Assembly: GCA_002440825.1 (NCBI GenBank)
Contig: DJVH01000096.1
Span: forward strand, 84,461-100,759
Reading direction: 5' to 3'
Source: Bacteriovoracaceae bacterium UBA6261
GTDB lineage: Bacteria; Bdellovibrionota; Bacteriovoracia; Bacteriovoracales; Bacteriovoracaceae
DNA: 16,299 nucleotides
The stretch's first letter is position 1. Each line of letters begins with the position of its first letter. Positions 1 to 5,812 of the stretch are shown piece after piece. The notes under the pieces were generated by a model. That model was not told where the DNA came from. It did no database searches and worked only from the letters and a program-made list of their open reading frames with translations. The translations under genes and the position numbers were made by a program.

Positions 1-160
1 ATACAAAAGAGTAGGTCAGGGGATGATCCACTGGACTCACTTCGATCCACACGGCGGTCACCCGGATGGATTCACAGTTGTTGATGGAAATCTTTACGGA
101 GATACTGAATCAACAGATCCTGATGCTCAAAGAAGACAGGACGAAAGACGTCGCAAATAA
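1..160 (+). CDS. C-terminal part of a DUF3465-like small protein (cut by window start)
   Basis: The reading frame is open from base 2 and stops with TAA at 158-160, giving the last 52 residues of a protein whose start lies outside the window. The tail contains GMIHWTHFDPHGGHPDGF. From memory this resembles the conserved C-terminal end of DUF3465 proteins (a glycine-hydrophobic-HWTH-DP-H-DG pattern), a family of small, usually exported proteins of unknown function. It ends in a charged, arginine-rich stretch (DAQRRQDERRRK) that goes beyond that motif. A rho-independent terminator follows 36 bases after the stop. The family call rests on one short motif; that the frame codes is more secure. Confidence 0.55.
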   Translation, partial: YKRVGQGMIHWTHFDPHGGHPDGFTVVDGNLYGDTESTDPDAQRRQDERRRK

Positions 161-196
161 TTAACAGTTGTTTTACTTAATAAATTAAAAGAAAAT

Positions 197-232
197 GGCT
201 CCTGAACTAAAAACTCAGGGGCCTTTTTTTTT
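197..232 (+). terminator. Rho-independent terminator of the upstream gene, touching the dedA start
   Basis: The arms 197-205 (GGCTCCTGA) and 215-223 (TCAGGGGCC) form a nine-pair stem with one G-U wobble and a nine-base loop. Nine T residues follow at 224-232. The wobble pairs only in plus-strand RNA, which supports that orientation. The ATG of the next gene begins at the base after the T-run. Confidence 0.8.
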
Positions 233-886
233 ATGGAAATCCTTCACACTCTTCTCGATTATCTCCTGCACTTTGAAGTGCATCTCGACTATGTCATCAC
301 GAATTATCATTCCTGGACTTATCTTATTTTGTTTCTGATCATTTTTATTGAAACAGGTTTTATTGTTCTGCCATTTCTTCCGGGAGATTCGCTGTTGTTT
401 GCCATTGGTGCGTTTGCAGCGAGAGGGAGTTTTGATTTCTGGTCTATTTCCCTGACACTGGTCGTGGCCGCAATTTTTGGCGATTCAGTGAATTATTCAG
501 TGGGAAAATTTATCGGCCCTCGCGTTTTCGATAAAGAGAAGAGCACTTTTTTTGATAAAACTCACCTGCTCAAAGCTCAGCATTTTTATGCTGAGTACGG
601 GGCCAAGACAATCATCCTGGCCCGCTTTATTCCCATCGTAAGAAGTTTTGCTCCTTTTGTAGCAGGCATCGGCAATATGACTTACAAAAAGTTTATGTCT
701 TTTAACGTCATCGGCGCGACTTTGTGGATCTTCTCCTTTATACCATTGGGCTATTTTTTCGGAAACCTTCCGATGATTCAAAGAAATTTTAAACTCGTCA
801 TGCTCGCCATCGTTGTAATTTCAACTCTGCCAGGTGTGATCGAATACTATCGTGAAAAACAAAAAATGAAGAAGAGAATTCTCTAA
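233..886 (+). CDS. dedA: DedA-family membrane protein (SNARE-associated / VTT domain)
   Basis: This 217-residue integral membrane protein aligns from its first residue with E. coli DedA (219 residues), so the ATG at 233 is well supported. Visible family marks are the acidic membrane residue E40, the P47 and LPGD (49-52) segment before a reentrant hydrophobic stretch, and the RFIPIVRSFAPFVAG segment (R131, P134, R137). Several transmembrane spans follow and the C-terminus is basic (KQKMKKRIL). DedA-family members act as lipid transporters or scramblases, and some recycle undecaprenyl phosphate for cell-wall synthesis. Its convergent neighbour is a peptidoglycan carboxypeptidase, which fits an envelope role, but the substrate of this member is inferred. 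No free-standing Shine-Dalgarno exists: the only purine run (218-221) lies in the 3' arm of the terminator hairpin. The TAA stop overlaps the neighbour's stop codon on the other strand. Confidence 0.9.
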   Translation: MEILHTLLDYLLHFEVHLDYVITNYHSWTYLILFLIIFIETGFIVLPFLPGDSLLFAIGAFAARGSFDFWSISLTLVVAAIFGDSVNYSVGKFIGPRVFDKEKSTFFDKTHLLKAQHFYAEYGAKTIILARFIPIVRSFAPFVAGIGNMTYKKFMSFNVIGATLWIFSFIPLGYFFGNLPMIQRNFKLVMLAIVVISTLPGVIEYYREKQKMKKRIL

Positions 887-2175
887 TATAAATTTTCTTC
901 AACCGGTAAAAAATCCGATTTAAATTTCAATAAATTTTTCACGTTGTCTTCGCCGTAGGGATCAAAGGGTTCAACTTTATAATTGAACGCTTTTGGTCCT
1001 CCCAGTTCATTCATCAGAGTGGCCACCATCGCATTTTGAACCTTCTTAGAGCTGACGATGTCGGTGCTTTGATTAAAAACACCATAGAAAGAAAGCCCGC
1101 TTCTGGTGCTCATGGCCCCGGCCAGAGTCGATGTGTGCATCAGAGAACCGGTTTTTGCGACAAAGGCATTCTTGAAATCGGCAGGGAAAATTCTGTTGCG
1201 GAAAGTTCCCTGGTCACTTCCTGGTACGGCCACGATGTCTTCCAGAGTGAGTCCCTGTTTTTCTGTTTTATCTTTGAGCGCTTCAATTAAGGTCAGCATA
1301 GAACTGCAAGTGGCGTAGTTGTCATAGCGGATGCCTTCAAGCATTGTCGGAAGTCCGCTGCCACTCCAGAAGCGCAGAACCTTTGTCCCATACCGGAAAT
1401 TTTCTGTCATATAAGTGAGGAAGTATCTTTCACCACCCAATTGTTGAAACAGCATCTGGGCCACGTAGTTATTGGATTCAACGTTCATTTCTTTCAGGTA
1501 ACGTGAAAGAGGAGGTGACGATAAAGTCAGCTTCTGAACGTCCATATTCTCATCAAACGGATTTCCTTCCAGGTCTTCAACTTCGGAAACTGAAAATGTC
1601 ACCGTTTTTCTCATTCGCCCTGGAGCTGCCATTGATTGAACGCGGGAATAATCCGCTTTCATCGCCGCTGTCCATGTCGCTGTATTGAAATAAGCTCTCA
1701 GGTTTTTAGCAATGGTTTCCGGGGTGATAACGGGATGTTCTTCAATATGACCTTGAGCATTCGGAAAAACGATAAAGTTTTTATCGAATGTAATTTTGTT
1801 AAAATGGGTATGGCCCAGATCATTGAGCTGAGAGAGCAGAAAATACATTTTTTCATTACCCATAAATGGATCTGCACTGCCTTCAATGTGCAGGTTTCCG
1901 TCTTTAAGATACAAGCGGGTTTTGTATTTAAAATTTACTCCCAGGACATCAAGACTCCAGAGTGAAGTCACCAATTTGGAAACTGAGGCAAGACGGACCC
2001 GCAAATCCAGATTTTCACCCTCGACGCCTCCTTTCGGCCTTGTAAAACAGTAAGACTGGTCATCATAAGGCAGCCGGGCCGCCTGCACCTGGGTTTTCCA
2101 GCTGGCATCGGTTTGATCCGAAGCAAAAGCATTGAACGTGGACATGAGGACAAAGACAAAAAAGGTGGTTTTCAT
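883..2175 (-). CDS. dacB: D-alanyl-D-alanine carboxypeptidase/endopeptidase, PBP4 type (peptidase S13)
   Basis: A 430-residue periplasmic penicillin-binding protein of the DacB/PBP4 family that trims peptidoglycan peptide stems or opens cross-links. A signal peptide covers about residues 1-19 (cleavage after AFA). The three active-site motifs are present: SVSK (S64 nucleophile, K67), SNN (234-236) and KTG (341-343). The SGSGLP segment near 271-276 is also typical of S13 enzymes. The long insertion between the SxxK and SxN motifs marks this class, although the protein is somewhat shorter than E. coli PBP4 (477). Start choice is supported by an AAGGAG Shine-Dalgarno (complement of 2181-2186) six bases upstream of the ATG. 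Its stop codon overlaps that of the convergent dedA. Confidence 0.93.
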   Translation of the reverse strand: MKTTFFVFVLMSTFNAFASDQTDASWKTQVQAARLPYDDQSYCFTRPKGGVEGENLDLRVRLASVSKLVTSLWSLDVLGVNFKYKTRLYLKDGNLHIEGSADPFMGNEKMYFLLSQLNDLGHTHFNKITFDKNFIVFPNAQGHIEEHPVITPETIAKNLRAYFNTATWTAAMKADYSRVQSMAAPGRMRKTVTFSVSEVEDLEGNPFDENMDVQKLTLSSPPLSRYLKEMNVESNNYVAQMLFQQLGGERYFLTYMTENFRYGTKVLRFWSGSGLPTMLEGIRYDNYATCSSMLTLIEALKDKTEKQGLTLEDIVAVPGSDQGTFRNRIFPADFKNAFVAKTGSLMHTSTLAGAMSTRSGLSFYGVFNQSTDIVSSKKVQNAMVATLMNELGGPKAFNYKVEPFDPYGEDNVKNLLKFKSDFLPVEENLY

Positions 2176-2392
2176 ACGAGCTCCTTCTTTTATTAAGCCA
2201 AAAACAAAAACGTCTTACCGCTCCCGTTTTGAAACATCCAAGAGATAAAAGTTATGAGTAGGTTTAGGGCCATTTTGCACCTCTGGTTTGCCAAAAAAAC
2301 TAAAAGTCTTACAGCTAGAGCGCTTTCATTGCGGCAGCGAAAGGTGCTTGGTATTCTCTCCCTACTAGAATTTTTATTTGTAGGGGGAAATT

Positions 2393-2992
2393 ATGAAATA
2401 CCTTATGCCTTTATTGCTTGCCGCTGCCTTTTTAGTGGGATGTGAAAGACTTGAAGGTCAATTGAACATCACAAAAGACCTTAAGCTGGTTAATTCAAGA
2501 GGCGACACTCATTTGCTCAGAGTAGGAACTTATTCTGCTGATCTTCGCCAATCGACTTTCGGAAAGAAAATCGTTCTTCGTTTAAACAACGATTCAGACG
2601 AAAAATTCAACTTTCTGATTCCTGAAGGATCGCAAATTCCAAGCAACGGATCATTCAAATACTCTTCAGCTCAAATTGGCCAGAAAGTAGACCTTGCTGG
2701 AACAGTGAGAACTGTTTCAACTAATGGTCCGGTCAGAGAAGCTGTTCAACAATGTACATACACTGAGCCAGTAACTGTTTGTGTTCCAACTGGACCACAA
2801 GGACAAGTGACTTGTTCAACTCAAATGAGAACAGTCTATGGACAACAATGGATGAGATACTATGACAGAACGAGCACTCAAGATGTCGTTCTTTCAATCG
2901 CAGCTGCTGGACAGGCCGAAGAATCAGCTCAATTCACAGGAGCGAATACTTGGGTTGATAGAGTTGTTCTCTCTCAAATGCCATGCAGATAA
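2393..2992 (+). CDS. Cysteine-containing lipoprotein of unknown function, probably well expressed
   Basis: A 199-residue protein with a lipoprotein signal peptide: a hydrophobic stretch, then lipobox LVGC with the lipidated cysteine at C17. The mature part is probably beta-rich and has four more cysteines (C121, C130, C141, C198). The first three bracket a CTYTEPVTVC...VTC segment that could form disulfides in the periplasm. I do not recognise the family. Start: GGGGG Shine-Dalgarno at 2383-2387 with an ATG six bases on. Codon choice leans strongly to AGA, CCA, CAA and ACT, as in rpsD and sucA here and unlike most neighbours, suggesting high expression. A weak promoter candidate is TTGCGG (2329-2334) with TATTCT (2352-2357). 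A hairpin terminator lies just after the stop. Confidence 0.85.
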   Translation: MKYLMPLLLAAAFLVGCERLEGQLNITKDLKLVNSRGDTHLLRVGTYSADLRQSTFGKKIVLRLNNDSDEKFNFLIPEGSQIPSNGSFKYSSAQIGQKVDLAGTVRTVSTNGPVREAVQQCTYTEPVTVCVPTGPQGQVTCSTQMRTVYGQQWMRYYDRTSTQDVVLSIAAAGQAEESAQFTGANTWVDRVVLSQMPCR

Positions 2993-2997
2993 TTTGA

Positions 2998-3351
2998 TTA
3001 TACTTTCGGGGCCTGCCAGGCAGGTCCCGTTTCATTTCCTTCCAGATTCCAGTTGTCCACGATCTCATCCAGAATATTTTCTTCATCCAGATAATGTCCT
3101 AATTCTTCCAACAATTCTTCTTCCTTGTTCGTCAGCAGAATATTGCTCCAGAAGTGCGTGCGTTCTTCATCGTTCAACCGCGACACGACAGTAAGATTGT
3201 ACGCGAGAAGATTTCCTTTTTTTATTTCAATCATGGTTTGATTGGGTAGGCGATGAAACTTATCGGCAAGAAGAAGAGCTGCATCACTGATGCCGGCGCG
3301 CTCCAGCTCGAGACGAAATCGGATGTTTTTATATTCTGTTTCAAAATTCAT
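2998..3351 (-). CDS. Small acidic protein of unknown function, divergent from the histone gene
   Basis: A 117-residue soluble protein starting MNFETEYKNIRF. No signal peptide or membrane span is seen. The C-terminal half is strongly acidic and leucine-rich (NKEEELLEELGHYLDEENILDEI within residues 75-97), probably helical. I recognise no family. The frame also allows an ATG at 3396, but that start would run into the divergent gene at 3384; the ATG at 3351 has AGGA ten bases upstream and is preferred. The stop lies five bases from the convergent lipoprotein's stop. Only 32 bases separate its start from the start of the zinc-finger histone gene, so promoter regions must overlap. A role linked to that protein is speculation. 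Confidence 0.7.
   Translation of the reverse strand: MNFETEYKNIRFRLELERAGISDAALLLADKFHRLPNQTMIEIKKGNLLAYNLTVVSRLNDEERTHFWSNILLTNKEEELLEELGHYLDEENILDEIVDNWNLEGNETGPAWQAPKV
3007..3041 (+). terminator. Hairpin terminator of the lipoprotein gene, inside the 3' end of the convergent gene
   Basis: Bases 3007-3017 (CGGGGCCTGCC) and 3019-3029 (GGCAGGTCCCG) are complementary, giving about ten pairs around a three-base loop. G3011 and T3025 pair as G-U only in plus-strand RNA and would be a C-A mismatch on the other strand. That points to termination of the plus-strand lipoprotein transcript 15 bases after its stop. The tail is T-rich but interrupted (TTTCATTTCCTT), so efficiency is uncertain. Confidence 0.55.
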
Positions 3352-3359
3352 GCTAAAAT
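3351..3359 (+). promoter_or_regulatory. Extended -10 promoter candidate for the zinc-finger histone gene
   Basis: The sequence TGCTAAAAT is a TG-N extended -10 with hexamer TAAAAT (3354-3359), five of six to consensus. No good -35 is seen, as is common for extended -10 promoters. Transcription would start near 3366, leaving an 18-base leader that holds the GGAG Shine-Dalgarno. The TG overlaps the start codon of the divergent gene. Confidence 0.4.
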
Positions 3360-3383
3360 GGTCCTGTAAAAAAGGAGCGGCCC

Positions 3384-3854
3384 GTGGAAGAAACACAGAA
3401 TTATTGGCGGAAATGCGGAAGTTGTAAAAAGGAAATTGGATTTAATTCCATTTATCAATCATGCAGCGTGAGTACGTGTAAAAAAGCAGTTTTCTGTTCC
3501 GTTAATTGCTGGAATCTTCACAACGAAGTCATGAGTCATAAAAGTGCCTGGGCGGAAGAAAACAGGTCTCCTCGAAAAGAAGAAGTCACCGCTAGTGATG
3601 AGCGCGCTCCCAAGAGAATTCTGGTTCAGAGCAAACCCGCCGCGGACTCAAATGCTTCCGGAGTTGCTGATGAACAGGATATTCTGATCGTCGCTTCAAA
3701 GCTCAAAGCTTATATAAAAGATAAATACGATATGAACACTTCGGCCAACGTTATGGAAATGCTTTCACATCAGGTTCGCCGTCTCACAGACCGCGCAGTG
3801 GAAAAGGCGAGGGCAGAAGGAAGAAAAACGGTAATGGACCGTGACTATGAGTGA
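3384..3854 (+). CDS. MYND-like zinc finger fused to a bacterial histone fold
   Basis: A 156-residue protein in three parts. Residues 11-52 carry a zinc-finger pattern: C11-x2-C14, C27, C32, then FC38-x3-C42, H46 and H52. This is closest to MYND fingers, with histidine in place of the last cysteine. Residues 53-97 are a charged, probably disordered linker. Residues 98-156 are a histone fold: helix 1 about 100-113, loop 1 with NTS at 118-120, long helix 2 about 121-145, loop 2 GRKTV, and a very short third helix. The histone RxTxxxxD signature is intact (R147, T149, D154). Bdellovibrio Bd0055 is a characterised bacterial histone of related type, so DNA binding and dimerisation are likely. The finger may bind proteins or nucleic acid. 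Start: GTG with GGAG (3374-3377) six bases upstream. Its last codons overlap the next gene. Confidence 0.85.
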   Translation: MEETQNYWRKCGSCKKEIGFNSIYQSCSVSTCKKAVFCSVNCWNLHNEVMSHKSAWAEENRSPRKEEVTASDERAPKRILVQSKPAADSNASGVADEQDILIVASKLKAYIKDKYDMNTSANVMEMLSHQVRRLTDRAVEKARAEGRKTVMDRDYE

Positions 3855-4455
3855 TCTGCAGACGCTAAAACAAATTGCTGACTGTTTCGAGTTCATGCCC
3901 GATTCTTCAGGAGTTCATTCTCAGTCAGAACTTCCAAAGCTCTTTCTTAAACATCCCATTAAAAACACCGTGACCTTTTTCGGGGGAAGCTTTAATCCCT
4001 TTCATGAAGGACATCGCGAATGCCTCGAGCAATGTCCGGAAAAAAATATTCTTATTGTTCCGGATCGCAATCCGTTCAAAGACGTTGCGACTCATGATCC
4101 TTCTCACGAATTTTTTTCTCTGGCAGAAAAATTAAAAGACACTCCTTATTCTTTGTACCCGGGCTTTCTGTTAAAGCAGGAAAAAAATCCAACGAGTTCG
4201 TGGCTTCCTCATGTCAAAATTCAGGAAAAAAATTTTCTGATGGGGGACGACTCTTATATGGATCTCCTGAAGTGGAAAAACCCTGAAGCCATCATCAAGG
4301 CCCTTGCAAAGCTCTACGTAGTTCCCCGCAAATTCAAGAAAGAAGATTATCTGGCCATCGAAACTCAGCTTTTGAAGTGGAATCCTTCGCTTGTTGTTCA
4401 CTATCTCGCTGAACATCCCTATATGAATTTATCCTCAACTGATCTCAGAAAGTGA
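3847..4455 (+). CDS. NadD-like nucleotidyltransferase (HxGH superfamily)
   Basis: A 202-residue protein with the nucleotidyltransferase alpha-phosphodiesterase fold: GGSFNPFHEGH (46-56, HxGH at 53-56), a GDD-aspartate-WK stretch (133-144) as in nicotinate mononucleotide adenylyltransferases, and a C-terminal SSTDLR (196-201) like the ISSTxIR motif. NadD makes deamido-NAD from NaMN and ATP. Two departures are visible: about 40 extra residues before the core, and a stop one residue after SSTDLR, whereas NadD normally continues 20-30 residues. The substrate may therefore differ, and a canonical nadD may exist elsewhere. The ATG at 3847 overlaps the end of the histone gene by eight bases, suggesting coupled translation; an in-frame GTG at 3841 is less likely. 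Confidence 0.75.
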   Translation: MSDLQTLKQIADCFEFMPDSSGVHSQSELPKLFLKHPIKNTVTFFGGSFNPFHEGHRECLEQCPEKNILIVPDRNPFKDVATHDPSHEFFSLAEKLKDTPYSLYPGFLLKQEKNPTSSWLPHVKIQEKNFLMGDDSYMDLLKWKNPEAIIKALAKLYVVPRKFKKEDYLAIETQLLKWNPSLVVHYLAEHPYMNLSSTDLRK

Positions 4456-4494
4456 TCCAGGACAAAGCAAGTAAATGCGAAAAAATTTTCCGGG

Positions 4495-4511
4495 TGTCTA
4501 AACTCTAGACA
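4495..4511. promoter_or_regulatory. Perfect 6-5-6 inverted repeat, possible operator
   Basis: TGTCTA-AACTC-TAGACA is a perfect dyad 91 bases upstream of the lipoprotein start at 4602. It is too AT-rich and has no T-run to act as a terminator. Its form fits a dimeric repressor or activator site. No regulator is identified and no convincing -35/-10 pair was found beside it. Confidence 0.3.
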
Positions 4512-4601
4512 GTCGTGACAGGGCTAAAGCTTATTGAATCAAGAGCTTGTGTTCTGGCATTTCTTCTGCAAAAGCTCTTCGTTATAAACAGGAGACAAGC
4601 C

Positions 4602-4988
4602 ATGAAACTTTTTAAAATGTTTGCATTCATTTTCGTTTTATCACTGGCCGTTAGTTGCGGCGGAGGTAAAAACGATACGGCAGGTTCTGCAACAAATGCA
4701 CTCATGGCCAATAGTGGAACGGCGCTAGTCACTGGTACAAATGCTTTCGTGGGAAATTGGGCAGGTTATGTTGATGAAGATTTGACGACACTGACAATTA
4801 AAGCGGATGGCTCAGTTTTGATTTTTGCCAATGGCTCTTCACTGAATGAGAAACTGGTGAAAAACGCTGCAGGCGAATACTTCATTACAGATACAAAAAA
4901 TAATCAGGTTTTAAAAATTCAAGCTTCGAGCTGGTCGCTCAGCTTATTTGATCCCGAAGGCTATGGTTATTCATTCACAAGAAACTAA
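4602..4988 (+). CDS. Small lipoprotein with a C-terminal beta-rich domain, function unknown
   Basis: A 128-residue predicted lipoprotein. The signal peptide has a basic start (MKLFK), a hydrophobic core and lipobox AVSC with the lipidated cysteine at C19, followed by a GGG linker. The rest (about 50-128) has alternating polar and hydrophobic strands with the pattern FVGNWAGY...LTIKADGSV, reminiscent of lipocalin-like or small beta-barrel domains that begin with a G-x-W motif. I do not assign a family. Start: AGGAG (4590-4594) seven bases before the ATG. The frame stays open upstream to 4515, but that extension would bury the signal peptide. The gene ends in a bidirectional terminator shared with rpsD. 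Confidence 0.85.
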   Translation: MKLFKMFAFIFVLSLAVSCGGGKNDTAGSATNALMANSGTALVTGTNAFVGNWAGYVDEDLTTLTIKADGSVLIFANGSSLNEKLVKNAAGEYFITDTKNNQVLKIQASSWSLSLFDPEGYGYSFTRN

Positions 4989-4995
4989 AAAAAAA

Positions 4996-5021
4996 GGGCC
5001 GCAAAAAATGCGGCCCTTTTT
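4996..5021. terminator. Bidirectional terminator between the lipoprotein gene and rpsD
   Basis: GGGCCGCA (4996-5003) and TGCGGCCC (5009-5016) form a perfect eight-pair stem with a five-A loop. A nine-A run precedes it and a five-T run follows, so it can stop transcripts from both sides. Confidence 0.9.
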
Positions 5022-5046
5022 ATTTTTATCTTTGTATTTCTGGAAA

Positions 5047-5667
5047 TTATTTAACTTTCCAGTAGTATTCCGTAACGAGCTGTCCTTCGTATTCGAAAGG
5101 AATGTCACTTGGCAATGGAAGGTCGATAACTTTAGCAGTTTTGCCTTCGATTGTGTAACAAGCAGGAACAGACGGAAGTCTTGGTGTTGCTTGAGCTTGT
5201 TGGAAGTTAAGAGAAGCGTATCCTCTGTCAGAAAGAGTGATCACGTCACCTTTTTGAACAGTGTATCCAGCTACGTTGATTTTCTTTCCGTTAACACGAA
5301 CTAGACCGTGAGAAACCATTTGGTTTGCTGCTGGCATAGAAGGTGCCCAGTTAAGACGGAAGATTACGTTAGCAAGTCTTCTTTCAAGAGTGATGAGTAG
5401 AGTTTCCATCCATGCACGTGACTTATCTTTTTTAGCTTTCTTTACGTAGTTAACTAGTTGTCCTTCGCGAAGACCGTAGTGATATCTAAGTTTTTGCTTT
5501 TCTTTCATACGAACAGCAAAGTCAGAAATTTTCTTTCTTTTGTTACCGTGTTGACCTGGACCGTATGGTCTTCTCTCTAGAGCGCCAGCTTTGCCAAGCC
5601 CTGGAAGTTCAATTCCAAGTGATCTTTGGATTTTAAAACGGCTTCTTCCTGTAGTACTTCGTGCCAT
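5047..5667 (-). CDS. rpsD: 30S ribosomal protein S4
   Basis: A 206-residue ribosomal protein S4, a primary 16S rRNA binder. The N-terminal part contains the RRPYGPGQHG and REKQKL-like (MKEKQKLRYHYG) blocks. The S4 RNA-binding domain spans about 96-147 (ERRLANVIFRLNW... through HGLVRVNGKKI), and the C-terminus is the usual EGQLVTEYYWKVK type. The N-terminal zinc-binding cysteines found in many S4 proteins are absent; only C170 is present, so this is the zinc-independent form. It stands alone, not in an rpsM-rpsK-rpsD-rpoA operon, so it may be a second copy or a relocated gene. Start: AGGGG (complement of 5677-5681) nine bases from the ATG. A TATATAAAG stretch on the minus strand (near 5693-5700) could hold a -10, but no good -35 was found. 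Confidence 0.97.
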   Translation of the reverse strand: MARSTTGRSRFKIQRSLGIELPGLGKAGALERRPYGPGQHGNKRKKISDFAVRMKEKQKLRYHYGLREGQLVNYVKKAKKDKSRAWMETLLITLERRLANVIFRLNWAPSMPAANQMVSHGLVRVNGKKINVAGYTVQKGDVITLSDRGYASLNFQQAQATPRLPSVPACYTIEGKTAKVIDLPLPSDIPFEYEGQLVTEYYWKVK

Positions 5668-5812
5668 GTAGAATTTCCCCTAAATAATTAACTTTATATA
5701 CAACTAATACAACTTCAGCAGTTATTTACTTTAAAAGCTGTGATTTTAAAAAAAATACGTCCGTTAGTAATACTAGGGGCCAAGGATTATGTCAATTTCA
5801 TTTTGAGCAAAA

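Noticed and set aside
1036..1965. Plus-strand open frames within dacB
   Set aside because: They are antisense to a gene with all three catalytic motifs and have no family features.
2321..2350. Imperfect hairpin (CTTTC/GAAAG region) upstream of the first lipoprotein
   Set aside because: The stem is short and interrupted, and no regulatory role can be argued from it.
3352..3396. Longer start (ATG at 3396) for the small acidic protein
   Set aside because: It would overlap the divergent histone gene's start, adds a proline-rich piece with no family support, and the ATG at 3351 has a purine site at workable distance.
4515..4601. Upstream extension of the second lipoprotein
   Set aside because: It would place 29 residues before a clear lipoprotein signal peptide, while the ATG at 4602 has a strong Shine-Dalgarno.
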